DNA of 64,000 nucleotides from Marmoricola sp. Leaf446 (GTDB taxonomy: Bacteria > Actinomycetota > Actinomycetes > Propionibacteriales > Nocardioidaceae), in NCBI RefSeq assembly GCF_001424755.1, contig NZ_LMRF01000001.1, positions 832,169 to 896,168 on the forward strand, given 5' to 3'. Position 1 is the first letter of the stretch. Every line of letters begins with the position of its first letter. Both the position numbers and the translations under genes were made by a program. The notes under the pieces were generated by a model. It ran no database searches and was not told the origin of the DNA. It worked only from the letters and a program-made list of their open reading frames with translations. Below are positions 27,173 to 37,100 of the stretch, piece after piece.

Positions 27173-28440
27173 CAGGACTCCTCGGTCTGGACGGTGATCT
27201 GGCCGACCCGGGCGTCGACCTCGAGGTCGAGCACGGGGACGTCGGGGGCCTGCTCCGAGGGTCCGACCCGGTCGGCGAGCACGGGGTTGAGGCCCTCGCG
27301 GTGCCGGTCGCCGATGTCGATGCTCCCGGCGTACGCCACCTCGGCGTCGACGCGGACGGCGACGCCCTCGGGCACGAGGACCCGCGCCTCCCCGGCCGCG
27401 ATCCGCACCGCGACACGGCGGCCGTCGAGCGCCCGTGGGTCGCCCACGTCGGTGAGGTCGAGGGTGAACAGCCCGTTGCCGTTCGTGTAGGAGGCCCGCA
27501 CCGCGCCCGGGTCGGTCGGGACGACGTAGGTCTCGTCGGCGCGGACCGAGGAGCCGGCCGCGGCGTCCACCGCACTGGTGATCCCGAGCGCCAGGGTGGC
27601 GAGCAGGCCGAGCGCGACCAGGCCGCCGGGGCGGCCCACGAAGGCGCCGACCAGGAGCGCCACCGCGACGACGGCCAGCGCGAGGGCGGCGTACGCCGAG
27701 AGCAGCACGTCGTCGCCGACGTCGAGGATGCCGAGCACGCCGAGCGCGATGGCGACGAGCGCGACGGTGGGCCAGAACAGCACCAGGCCGGTACGCCGCG
27801 ACCGCGGCGCGGGCGGGGTGGCGAAGCCCGCCGGGTAGGACCGCGTCGGGGGCATGGCCGCGGTCGGGGCGCCCCCGGGTGCGGCCGGCGCGCCGGAGCG
27901 GCTGTCGGCCGTGGGGGCGTTGCCCCACGGGGCGGGCGGCGGCGCGTCCTCGCGGTCGCGGCGCTGGCGGGCACTGCTGACCAGGGCGGCCACGACGAGC
28001 ACGAGCAGCAGCAGCGGCACGGGTACGCCGAGGCCGACTCCCCAGCCCGAGCCCCAGCCGTCGCCGGCGAAGGGCGTACCCAGGACGATCAGCACCGCGA
28101 GCAGCCCGGCGACCAGCACCACCGCCCGTCGGCCCTCGGCGCCGACCTCGAGCGGCGCCCGGTCGCGGCCGTCCTCGGGCACGAACGCCCACACCGCGGC
28201 GTACACCAGCAGGCCGGCGCCGCCGAAGAGCGCGAGCACGGCGAGCAGCACGCGCACCACGGTGGGGTCGACGCCGAAGTGGCGGCCCAGCCCGCCGGCG
28301 ACGCCGGCGAGGTAGCGGTCGGAGGTGGAGCGGGAGAGCCGGCCCAGGTCGCGCACCTGCTCGGTGCCGAGCCGGGGGCCGGGGTCGGTCTGGGTGGTGC
28401 CCTCGGTGGGGCGGTCTGCCTGGTCGTCCATGTCCACCAT
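27172..28440 (-). CDS. PspC-domain membrane protein with LiaF-like C-terminus
   Basis: A 422-residue membrane protein. The PspC domain lies at about residues 33-95 (RYLAGVAGGLGRHFGVDPTVVRVLLAVL), with further hydrophobic helices at about 105-160 and 220-290, a Pro-rich cytoplasmic loop between, and a C-terminal beta-rich domain (residues 330-422, repeats of V-x-V-x) resembling the LiaF/VraT domain that restrains sensor kinases. It is first gene of a leftward operon, divergent from the kinase-regulator pair across 137 bases, which fits an inhibitory partner of that kinase. Confidence 0.8.
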   Translation of the reverse strand: MVDMDDQADRPTEGTTQTDPGPRLGTEQVRDLGRLSRSTSDRYLAGVAGGLGRHFGVDPTVVRVLLAVLALFGGAGLLVYAAVWAFVPEDGRDRAPLEVGAEGRRAVVLVAGLLAVLIVLGTPFAGDGWGSGWGVGLGVPVPLLLLVLVVAALVSSARQRRDREDAPPPAPWGNAPTADSRSGAPAAPGGAPTAAMPPTRSYPAGFATPPAPRSRRTGLVLFWPTVALVAIALGVLGILDVGDDVLLSAYAALALAVVAVALLVGAFVGRPGGLVALGLLATLALGITSAVDAAAGSSVRADETYVVPTDPGAVRASYTNGNGLFTLDLTDVGDPRALDGRRVAVRIAAGEARVLVPEGVAVRVDAEVAYAGSIDIGDRHREGLNPVLADRVGPSEQAPDVPVLDLEVDARVGQITVQTEES

Positions 28441-28577
28441 CGTGGTCGGGCGGGCACCCCCGCACCATCGGGGACGACCCTGGTCCGACCCCGGGTGCCC
28501 GGGGGTCGACCCCCGGCGCCGGACCGGGGTCGCTCCCGATGCCGGGGGAGGCCCCGGGGTGTCACGATGGACCGGAC

Positions 28578-29897
28578 ATGAGCCCGGACACGAGCACCGT
28601 CCTGCCCCCGCACCCCGGGTCCCGCCCCGGGGCGGCGCCGCGCCGCGCCTACCGGGCGACCGACGAGGCCCTGCTGGGCGGCGTGGCCGCCGGCCTGGCG
28701 CGCCACCTGCGGCTCCCGGTCTCGCGGGTGCGGATCGCGATGCTCGCGCTGGTGGTGCTCGGCGGCTTCGGCGCGGTGCTGTACGCCGCGCTGTGGCTGG
28801 TGCTGCCCGCCCGCCGCGACGGCGCCGGCGGCACGCCGGGGCTCGACGCCGCCACCCGGCAGGGCCGGCGCAGCGGCGGGCGTGCCCGCCGGCTGATCGA
28901 CCACGGCCCGCTCGTGGCGGTCGGGGCCATCGCCGCGGGCGTGCTGCTGCTGCTCACCCTGGTCACCGGCCGCACGCTCGCGGTCGCCCCGCTCGTCATC
29001 GGGGCCGCCGGCCTGTCGGTGCTGTGGGTGCAGGCCGACCGGGCGCAGCGCGACCGGTGGCGCGACGACCGGCGCCGGGTCAACCCGGTGCGTGCCCTGG
29101 TCGGCGACGGGGGAGCGGCCGCGTGGCTGCGCCTGCTCGCCGGCACCTCGCTGCTCCTGGTCGCGGTCGTGGTGTTCGCGCTGCGCTCGGGCAGCCTGTC
29201 GGTGGCGCTCGACGTCGGCCTGGCCGCCGCGATCGCGATGGTCGGCATCGGGCTGGTGCTCGGGCCCTGGCTGGTGCGGCTCTCGGCCGACCTGAGCGAG
29301 GAGCGCGAGGCGCGGGTGCGCTCGGAGGAGAGGTCCGACGTGGCCGCGCACCTGCACGACTCGGTGCTGCAGACCCTGGCCCTGATCCAGCGCTCGGCCG
29401 CCGACCCGGCCACGGTGTCGCGGTTGGCCCGGGCCCAGGAGCGCGACCTGCGCGCCTGGCTGTTCCAGAGCGACGAGCCCGGCCCGACCACCCTGGCCGG
29501 CGAGCTGCGCGCCGTGGCCGCGGAGGTCGAGGACGTGCACGGCGTCCCGGTCGAGGTGGTCTGCGTCGGCGACGCCCCGCTCACCGAGGCCGACCGGCCG
29601 CTGGTGCTGGCCGCCCGCGAGGCGGTGGCCAATGCGGCCCGGCACTCCGGGGCCGCCACCGTGGACGTCTACGCCGAGACCACCCCGCGCTGCATCGAGG
29701 TCTTCGTGCGCGACCGCGGCCGCGGGTTCGACATCACCGCCGTGCCCGAGGACCGCCACGGGCTGCGCCACAGCATCGAGTCGCGGATGTCCCGCCACGG
29801 GGGCCGGGCCGAGGTCCGCAGCACCCCCGGCAGCGGCACCGAGGTCCGGCTCGCCATGCCCCGTCCCCCGCACGACCCGTACCAGGAGGCACCGTGA
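28578..29897 (+). CDS. PspC-domain sensor histidine kinase
   Basis: A 439-residue membrane kinase. An N-terminal PspC domain (residues about 25-80) replaces a normal sensor; three or four more helices follow to residue 235. The HisKA_3 segment SDVAAHLHDSVLQTL carries the phosphorylated His260, and the ATPase domain has EAVANAARHSG and DRGRGFD. Sharing the PspC domain with the divergent membrane genes suggests signalling by PspC-PspC contact. ATG 28578 is chosen; an in-frame ATG 39 bases upstream adds no conserved part. The stop overlaps the regulator start (GTGA). Confidence 0.88.
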   Translation: MSPDTSTVLPPHPGSRPGAAPRRAYRATDEALLGGVAAGLARHLRLPVSRVRIAMLALVVLGGFGAVLYAALWLVLPARRDGAGGTPGLDAATRQGRRSGGRARRLIDHGPLVAVGAIAAGVLLLLTLVTGRTLAVAPLVIGAAGLSVLWVQADRAQRDRWRDDRRRVNPVRALVGDGGAAAWLRLLAGTSLLLVAVVVFALRSGSLSVALDVGLAAAIAMVGIGLVLGPWLVRLSADLSEEREARVRSEERSDVAAHLHDSVLQTLALIQRSAADPATVSRLARAQERDLRAWLFQSDEPGPTTLAGELRAVAAEVEDVHGVPVEVVCVGDAPLTEADRPLVLAAREAVANAARHSGAATVDVYAETTPRCIEVFVRDRGRGFDITAVPEDRHGLRHSIESRMSRHGGRAEVRSTPGSGTEVRLAMPRPPHDPYQEAP

Positions 29898-30577
29898 GCG
29901 ACCCCGTGAGCCACCCCGTCCCCACCGGCCGGCACACCGTCGTGATCGTCGACGACCACGCGATGTTCCGGGCCGGTGTGCGTGCCGAGCTCGGCAGCAG
30001 CGTCACCGTGCTGGCCGAGGCCGCCGACGTCGACGAGGCCGTCGCCGCGGTGCGGTCCCACCGGCCCGCGGTGGTGCTGCTCGACGTGCACCTGCCCGGA
30101 GGCGGCGGGGCCGAGGTGATGCGCCGGTACGCCGCGTCGCCGGGCGCCGTCGACGCCCCCACCCGCTTCCTCGCGCTGTCGGTCTCCGACGCCGCCGAGG
30201 ACGTCATCGGCACCATCCGGGCCGGCGCGCGCGGCTACGTGACCAAGACCATCACCGGCCCCGAGCTGGTCGCCGCCATCGACCGGGTGGCCTCCGGTGA
30301 CGCGGTGTTCTCGCCGCGGCTGGCGGGGTTCGTGCTCGACGCGTTCGCCGGCACCATCGAGGTCGCGGCGGTCGACGAGGACCTCGACCGGCTCACCGAG
30401 CGCGAGCGCGAGGTGATGCGGCTGATCGCGCGGGGCTACTCCTACCGCGAGGTCGGGGCCGAGCTGTTCATCTCCACCAAGACCGTCGAGACCCACATGT
30501 CCTCGGTGCTGCGCAAGCTGCAGCTCTCCTCGCGCCACGAGCTCACGAGGTGGGCCTCGGACCGGCGCCTGCTCTAG
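29894..30577 (+). CDS. NarL/LiaR-type response regulator
   Basis: A 227-residue two-component regulator. The receiver has DD (20-21), phospho-acceptor Asp64 in VVLLDVHLPGG and the switch region ALSVSD; the LuxR-type helix-turn-helix is at LTEREREVMRLIARGYSYREVGAELFISTKTVETHMSS (residues about 165-205). The GTG at 29894 overlaps the kinase stop, so the pair is translationally coupled. The likely target is the divergent PspC operon. The last 35 bases overlap a convergent gene. Confidence 0.92.
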   Translation: MSDPVSHPVPTGRHTVVIVDDHAMFRAGVRAELGSSVTVLAEAADVDEAVAAVRSHRPAVVLLDVHLPGGGGAEVMRRYAASPGAVDAPTRFLALSVSDAAEDVIGTIRAGARGYVTKTITGPELVAAIDRVASGDAVFSPRLAGFVLDAFAGTIEVAAVDEDLDRLTEREREVMRLIARGYSYREVGAELFISTKTVETHMSSVLRKLQLSSRHELTRWASDRRLL

Positions 30578-31598
30578 GGCCGCGCGGCGTCTGCGCCAGG
30601 AGGCGGGCGGGCAGCAGGCTCGCCCAGGCCGGGCGCCAGTCGGGGTGGCGCTGACCCATCTCCCACGCGAGGTCGTCGAGCGCCGGGCCCTGCTCGGGGT
30701 GCAGCACCCGCCACCAGGACGGGTAGGAGTCGAAGGCCCGCTCGAACTCGACCACCACGCCGTCGGAGGCCACCCGGGCGAAGAGCCACGCCCCGCTCTG
30801 AGCGCTCGCCTCGTCGTGGTGCAGCACGTGGAGCAGCGTGACCAGGGTGCGCTCGGCCGCGGCGGGCAGCCGGGTGTTGGTGGGGGCCGGGACCAGCCGG
30901 TCGCGGCGCGCCATCACGGCGTACTCGAAGGGGGAGGTGGGGCCGCTGACCTGCGCCCACCGCACGACGGCCGGCGGCTGCTGGATCAGCGCGCGCTCGC
31001 GGTCGGGGGCCTCGCGCATCTGGCGGTGCAGCTGGTCGCGCAGCCGCTCGCGCACCGGGCCGCGCGGGAGCAGCGGGGGCGGCGTACGTGCGTCGGCCAG
31101 GAGGTCCAGCGCCTGCAGCACGCGGAGGTCGTCGACGTCGGCGGGCGCGTGGCGGCGCAGGTCGGCGTCCGTCACGCGCCCGGACCGCGCGGCCTCGCAC
31201 AGCTCGGGGTCGGCGCCGAGCAGGGCCCGCAGCAGCGGCACCGCGCCCGGGTCCTCGACCGAGGTGCTGGTGTCCCACTCCTCGTGGGCCCACCAGCACA
31301 CGAAGGTCGGGCGGCCCTCGTCGGTGGCCTCGCTGAGCGTCCAGTCCGGGGCGCCCCGGCGGGCGTCGGGCGGCGCCGTGGGGGCGTCCGCGGAGCGGCC
31401 CCACAGCACCCAGCGTCCGCCGCGGGTGGGCTGCATCCGCAGCCAGGAGCCGTCGGCCCGGTCCAGGCGCAGCACCAGCGCGGGCAGGTCGAGGACGTGC
31501 TCGTCGTGCCCCGCGTCGTCGGCCAGGAGGGCGAGCGCCGCCACGCAGGCCCAGGACCACCACAGGTCCTCGGGCGGCGGCAGTGCGTCGGGTTCCAC
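30543..31598 (-). CDS. Uncharacterised Trp-rich protein
   Basis: A 351-residue soluble protein with no family I can name. It has a first half with WWSWACVAALALLADDAG and TFVCWWAHEEWDTSTS, a helical middle, and a C-terminal third (WLFARVASDGVVVEFERAFDSYPSWW) whose alternating pattern loosely recalls YezG-like immunity proteins; that is only a resemblance. GTG 31598 is preceded at exactly 6 bases by CACAAT, supporting a leaderless start. Its 3' end overlaps the response regulator by 35 bases. Confidence 0.65.
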   Translation of the reverse strand: MEPDALPPPEDLWWSWACVAALALLADDAGHDEHVLDLPALVLRLDRADGSWLRMQPTRGGRWVLWGRSADAPTAPPDARRGAPDWTLSEATDEGRPTFVCWWAHEEWDTSTSVEDPGAVPLLRALLGADPELCEAARSGRVTDADLRRHAPADVDDLRVLQALDLLADARTPPPLLPRGPVRERLRDQLHRQMREAPDRERALIQQPPAVVRWAQVSGPTSPFEYAVMARRDRLVPAPTNTRLPAAAERTLVTLLHVLHHDEASAQSGAWLFARVASDGVVVEFERAFDSYPSWWRVLHPEQGPALDDLAWEMGQRHPDWRPAWASLLPARLLAQTPRGPRAGAGPRPTS

Positions 31599-31633
31599 GC
31601 GGACATTGTGCGGATGCCGGGCGCGGACGGCGA

Positions 31634-31669
31634 GCCCGCCCCGAGGAGCGAGACCGACCGGGGTGGGGC
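31634..31669 (-). terminator. GC hairpin after the spermidine-synthase-like gene
   Basis: Arms GCCCGCCCCG (31634-31643) and CGGGGTGGGGC (31659-31669) pair with one bulge, directly after the stop of the leftward gene. No T-run. Confidence 0.4.
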
Positions 31670-33226
31670 CTACTCGGCGACGGCCACGAAGGAGGCGTCG
31701 ATCAGCCACTCCACGGGGGCACGGTCGTCGGTGTAGACGGTGCCGCCGTCGAGGCCGGGCTCGAGCCGTGCGGCCGCGTCGTCGGCGACGGGACGGACGT
31801 CCGCGGGCACGTCGGCCGCGCGCAGCTGGTCGCGGGGGTCCTGCTCGGCGGTGGTCGCGAGCAGCACGGTGTTGGTGTCGTCGACCGGGTCGCGCCAGAC
31901 GTTGGCCTCGCCGTAGACCGCGCGCATCGTCGCGGTGAGGACCTTCTCGAGCTGGTCGTTGCCGGGGACGTGCCCGACGTTGACGGTGACCGTGCCACCG
32001 GGGTTGAGCCGGTCACGGGTGACCTCGAAGAACTCCTTCGTGGTCAGGTAGTAGGGGATGTAGGGCTGGCGGTAGGCGTCGAGCATGATGTTGTCGAAGC
32101 GCTCGTCGCTCTGCTGCAGCCACGGCCGGGCGTCGGCGGTGTGGGTGGTGATGCGGTCGCTGGTCATCCCGAAGTACTCGCGGCCGATCTCGCTGACCCT
32201 GTCGTCGAGCTCCACGGCGTCGACCTCGACGTCGGGGAAGTAGTGCGTCAGGCCGCGGGCCACGGTGCCGCCCGCGCTGCCGAGGTTGACGATCTTCTGC
32301 GGGGCGCTGCCGCCGCCGAAGCCGGCGACCAGCATCGAGTCCCAGTAGCCGCCGAACAGGAAGTCGTCGGGGCGGTAGATCGAGTGGATCGCCTGGCCCT
32401 CGTTGAGCTCCAGCACGCGGGTGCCGTCATCGGCCTCGATGACGCGGGCGTACTGGTACTCCGTCTCGGCCTCGTCGATCACCCGGCCGGCGTCGGTCAC
32501 GGTCTTGGTCGAGCCCGGGGGCACCGCGACCAGGACGGCGATCGCGACGGCGATCACGATGCCCAGCAGCCGGACCCTGCCGCGCAGCGCGGGCACCGAG
32601 ACCAGCGCCAGCAGCAGCGAGAAGACCAGGAAGGTGCGCTGGCTGCCCACCAGCGGGATCAGTGCCAGGGTGGCGCCGAAGGTGCCGGTGAGGCTGCCGA
32701 TGGTGCCGAGGGCGTAGAGCCGGCCGGCCGTCTTGCCGGTGTCCTCGACGCTGTCGACCTTCAGCCGCACGGCGTAGGGAGAGACGATGCCCAGCATCAG
32801 CACCGGCACCGCGATCATCGCGCCGACGCCGACCAGCGAGCCGAGGAACAGGCCGCCGGAGTACTCCGAGAAGGCGCGCACCGACTGCCGCAGGAACGGC
32901 GCGGCCAGGAAGGGCACCGCGGCGAAGAAGACGCTGGAGGCCAGCACCCACCGGGCCAGGCCGTGCAGCGTGGGGTTGCGGTCGGCCAGCCGGCCACCGA
33001 TGGCGTAGCCGACCGAGAGCGAGACCAGCGTGATCGCGATGGTGTTGGCCCACACGATCGTGCTGGCGCCGAACCAGGGGGCCAGCAGCCGGGCGGCGGC
33101 GATCTCGGCGCCGAGGCTCGCGGTGCCGACCACGAACACGATCAGCTCGAGCAGGCCGCGGGGCGGTCGGTGGGGCGCGTCACCGGTCGGGGCCGCGTCG
33201 GACGTGGAGGCGCTGGTCTGCGTCAC
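31670..33226 (-). CDS. Membrane spermidine-synthase-like protein
   Basis: A 518-residue two-part protein. Residues about 20-240 form seven or eight transmembrane helices (LLELIVFVVGTASLGAEIAAARLLAPW is the first). The C-terminal part is a SpeE-like aminopropyl/methyltransferase Rossmann fold with the nucleotide loop VNLGSAGGTVARGL, acidic VDAVELD and IMLDAYRQPYIP. Fusions of this kind are common in actinobacteria and often annotated spermidine synthase, though real polyamine activity is unproven. The GTG at 33226 overlaps the preceding stop by GTGA, so it is coupled to nei2 and lhr. Confidence 0.8.
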   Translation of the reverse strand: MTQTSASTSDAAPTGDAPHRPPRGLLELIVFVVGTASLGAEIAAARLLAPWFGASTIVWANTIAITLVSLSVGYAIGGRLADRNPTLHGLARWVLASSVFFAAVPFLAAPFLRQSVRAFSEYSGGLFLGSLVGVGAMIAVPVLMLGIVSPYAVRLKVDSVEDTGKTAGRLYALGTIGSLTGTFGATLALIPLVGSQRTFLVFSLLLALVSVPALRGRVRLLGIVIAVAIAVLVAVPPGSTKTVTDAGRVIDEAETEYQYARVIEADDGTRVLELNEGQAIHSIYRPDDFLFGGYWDSMLVAGFGGGSAPQKIVNLGSAGGTVARGLTHYFPDVEVDAVELDDRVSEIGREYFGMTSDRITTHTADARPWLQQSDERFDNIMLDAYRQPYIPYYLTTKEFFEVTRDRLNPGGTVTVNVGHVPGNDQLEKVLTATMRAVYGEANVWRDPVDDTNTVLLATTAEQDPRDQLRAADVPADVRPVADDAAARLEPGLDGGTVYTDDRAPVEWLIDASFVAVAE

Positions 33227-34101
33227 GCGGTGGAACCTACCTGGGCGCCGGTCACGCGCCGTGGGGGCTGGCAGGACGGGCACCAGTAGGTCGGCCGCGC
33301 CCGCCCGACGGGGCCGAGGTCGGCCTGCCGCAGCCGGGTGCCGCAGCGGGCGCACGGTCCCCGGTGGCCGTAGACCCAGTAGCGGCGTCCCTGGCGCGAG
33401 CCCGGCCCACCGGCCCCCGAGCGGTAGTCCGAACGCGGGGCCCGGGCGGCCCGGAGCGCCCGCGGGTCGCCGGTGGTGACCCGGAACGGGCGGTCGCGGT
33501 TGGCCAGCAGCTGCTCGTGGGCGATCGCGACGAGCGCGGCGAGGTCGGGCACCAGCGCCACCGGGTCACGCGGGTCGACGCCGCCGAGGAAGCAGATCTC
33601 GCAGGCGAAGACGTTGCCGATGCCGGCCAGCGACCGCTGGTCGAGCAGCGCCTCGACGAGCGGCCGGTCGGGGTGCGCGCGCAGGTTGGCCACGGCGGTC
33701 GCGGCGTCCCAGTCGGGACCCAGCAGGTCGGGGCCGAGGTGGCCCACCAGCCGGTCCTCGGCCTCGGTGCGGACGAGGTCGAGCAGCACCGAGAAGCCGA
33801 CCGCCTCGGTGGTCGCGGTGCCGAGCACGACCCGGGCGGTGTGCCACGGACGCCGCCAACGGGCGCCGGGCCGCTGCACGTCCCAGCGGCCCTCCATCTT
33901 GAGGTGGGTGTGCAGCGTCAGGCCCGAGTCGAAGCGGGTCAGCAGGTGCTTGCCCCGCGTCGCGGTGCCCAGCACGGTGGCCCCACGCAGGTCACGGGTG
34001 GCCAGGGAGGGCACCCGGAGGTCGGAGCGGGTGAGCACCTGGCCGCGCAGTCCCTCGTCGAGCCGTCGCGCGGCGCGTACGACGCTGTCGCCCTCGGGCA
34101 C
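33223..34101 (-). CDS. nei2: Formamidopyrimidine-DNA glycosylase / endonuclease VIII family (Nei2-like)
   Basis: A 292-residue DNA repair glycosylase/AP lyase that removes oxidised bases. After Met the chain reads PEGDSV, giving the catalytic Pro2 and Glu3 of the Nei branch. The helix-two-turn-helix region is VEALLDQRSLAGIGNVFACE, and the C-terminal zinc finger has CARCGTRL and YWCPSCQ. GTG 34101 lies 6 bases after the lhr stop, so it is co-transcribed with that helicase. A mycobacterial-style Nei2 assignment is by N-terminus and context. Confidence 0.88.
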   Translation of the reverse strand: MPEGDSVVRAARRLDEGLRGQVLTRSDLRVPSLATRDLRGATVLGTATRGKHLLTRFDSGLTLHTHLKMEGRWDVQRPGARWRRPWHTARVVLGTATTEAVGFSVLLDLVRTEAEDRLVGHLGPDLLGPDWDAATAVANLRAHPDRPLVEALLDQRSLAGIGNVFACEICFLGGVDPRDPVALVPDLAALVAIAHEQLLANRDRPFRVTTGDPRALRAARAPRSDYRSGAGGPGSRQGRRYWVYGHRGPCARCGTRLRQADLGPVGRARPTYWCPSCQPPRRVTGAQVGSTA

Positions 34102-34107
34102 CGGACC

Positions 34108-37100
34108 TCAGCCCCGCACCCGCAGGCCGCGGGGCGTGGCGATGAACCCGGCCGCCTCCATGGCCCGGCGCAGCGGCTCGGAGCCGTCGCCGTGGATGCT
34201 GGCGCCGTCGGCCTTCTCGACGACCAGCCGGCCCAGCGCCCCGTCGCCCACGGCCCGGCCGAGCGCCGTGACCGCCGCGACCAGCCGGTCCTGCGCCGCA
34301 GCGTCGTCACCGCCGGTGCCCTCGGTGTCCATGAAGGTGAGCAGCGTCTTGCCGCCGCGCTCGACGTAGAGGGCGAGGTGGCCGTCGACCAGCACCACCA
34401 GGGCCCCGGCCTTGCGGCCGGGCCGGTGGCCGGACTCCTGCGGTGGCCAGGGCAGCGCCGCGCCGTAGGGGTTGGCCGGGTCGGTCGCGGCCAGCGCCAC
34501 GGCGTGCACCGGCTGGGAGTCGCGGTCGCGCTGGGTGTCGCCGTGCATCCGCAGCCGGTCGATGGCACCGACGGTGCCGAACTGGGCGGCGCCCAGCCCC
34601 TCCACGAAGTAGCCGCGCCGGCAGCGCCCGGTGTCCTCGAACGCCGCCAGCACCTTGTAGGCGCCGGCGAAGCCGCCGGGCGTCCGCTCGCTGACCACGG
34701 CGCCGCGGGTGACCACGCCGTGGCGCTCCAGCAGGCTCTCGGCCACCGCGTGCGCCCGCAGCGTCGGGTCGGTCTCGCGCTCGGGCAGCAGGAACCAGCG
34801 GCCGGCCATGTCGGGCGGGGCGGCCCGCAGCGCGGCGCTGCTCAGGCGCGGCCGGCTGGGGCGGGCGCTGCGCACGCGGGGCGGGGTGCGCCGGGCGCGG
34901 TGGGCGCTGCGGCCGCTGCGGGTCAGCACCCGCAGCGGGGCGAGGGTGTCGTTGCCGAGCCGGCCCGACCAGACCAGGCCCCAGACGGCGGCCGTCAGCG
35001 CCTTGTCGTCGCTGCTGCCCGCGGCGGTGGCGAGCTGCCGGAAGAAGTAGGCGCCGCCCCCGGACAGGGCGTCGAGGACGGCCTCGTGCTCCGGGGTGAG
35101 CGCGAGCTCGCCGAGGTCGGGCAGCGTGAGCGGGGCGGCGTCGGCGAGGTGCAGGGAGACCCAGCCGTCGGCGCCGGGCAGGTCGCCGTGCCCGGCCCAC
35201 ACCACCTCGCCGGTCGAGGTCAGCTCGTCGAGCATCGCGGGGCTGTAGTCGGCCACGCGGGCGGGGAGCACCAGCGTCTCGAGCGCGCTCGCGGGCACGC
35301 CGCAGCCCGCGAGCTGGTCGACCACCGTGACCACGCCGTCGAGGCCGCGCAACCGGCTCTGCCGGCCGGTCGCCGTCGGCGGCACGACGTGCTGCCAGGC
35401 GGGCACGAAGCGCGCGAGCGCCGCGGGCTCGACCGGCTCGACCTCCTGTCGCAGCCGGGCGAGCGAGCGGCGGCGCAGCAGCCGCAGCACCTCGGCGTCG
35501 CACCACTCGGCACCGCTGCCCTGGGGCCGGAACTCGCCCTCCATCACCCGGCCCTGGGCCGCGAGCCGGGCCAGGGTCTGGTGGCAGACCGCGACGCCGA
35601 GGCCGAGGCGTGCCGCGACCTCGTGGGCGGTGAAGGGGCCGTGGGTGCGGGCGTAGCGGCCGACCAGGTCGGCCAGCGGGTCCTCGACCGGCTCGGTGAA
35701 GACGTCGGGCACGCCGGGGGGCACGGGGACGCCCAGGCCGTCGCGCAGCCGGGCGACGTCCTCGACGACGGCGAAGCGCTGCTGGCCCGACATCAGCACG
35801 GGCACGACCCGGCGCGCGGTCACCAGCTGCTGCAGCCAGCCGTCGACCTGGTCGGGGTCGGAGCAGCGCGCGCGCACCTCGTCGGCGTCGAGCGGGCCGA
35901 GCAGCCGGAGCAGGTCGGCGATGCCCTCGGCGTCCTTGGCCCGTCGGCTCTCGGCCAGCCGCTGCACCTCGGACTCGACCTCGGCGAGCACCTCGGGGTC
36001 GAGCAGCTCGCGCAGCTCGGCCCGTCCGAGCAGCTCGGCCAGCAGGCCCTGGTCGAGGGTGAGCGCGGCCGCCCGGCGCTCGGCCAGCGGCGAGTCGCCC
36101 TCGTACATGAAGGCGGCGACGTAGCCGAACAGCAACGACTGCGCCATCGGCGACGGACGCTGGGTCTGCACGTCGACCAGTCGCAGCCGACGGTCGGCGA
36201 TCCGGCGGTGCAGGGCCACCAGCGAGGGCAGGTCGTAGACGTCCTGCAGCACCTCGCGGACGGTCTCGAGGATGATCGGGAACGACGGGTAGCGCGCCGC
36301 CACCTCGAGCAGCTGCGCGGAGCGCTGTCGCTGCTGCCACAGCGGGGCGCGACGTCCCGGGTCCCGGCGGGGGAGCAGCAGCGCCCGCGCGGCGCACTCG
36401 CGGAACCGCGACGCGAACAGGGCCGAGCCGCCCACCTCGGTGGTGACCAGCGGCTCGAGCTCCTCGGGCTCGAAGGCCACCAGCTCGGCCCCGGGGGGCT
36501 CCTGGTCGGTCTCGGGGATGCGCAGCACGATGCCGTCGTCGGTGGCCATGGCCTGCGCGTCGAGGCCGTAGCGCTCGCGCAGCCGGGCGTTGATGGCCAG
36601 CGCCCACGGCGCGTGGACCGGGGTGCCGTAGGGGGAGTGCACCACGATGCGCCAGTCGCCGAGCTCGTCGCGGAAGCGCTCCACCAGCAGCTGCTGGTCG
36701 TGGGGGACCGCCGAGGTGACCTCCTTCTGCTCCTCGAGCAGGGAGACCAGGTTGTCGGCGGCCCACGCGTCGAGGCCCGCGCCGCGCACCCGGGCCAACG
36801 CCTGCTCGCGCGGCAGCGCCGAGAGCTCGCGGGTGAACGCCCCGATGGCCCCGCCGAGCTCGGCCGGACGGCCCAGGGTGTCGCCGGTCCAGAACGGCAG
36901 CCGTCCGGGCTGGCCGGGGGCCGGTGCGACCAGGACGCGGTCGTGGGTGATGTCCTCGATCCGCCAGCTGGTCGTGCCGAGGGTGAAGACGTCGCCGACC
37001 CGCGACTCGTAGACCATCTCCTCGTCGAGCTCGCCCACCCGGCTGGCCTTCTCGCCGACGAGGAAGACGCCGAACAGGCCGCGGTCGGGGATGGTGCCGC

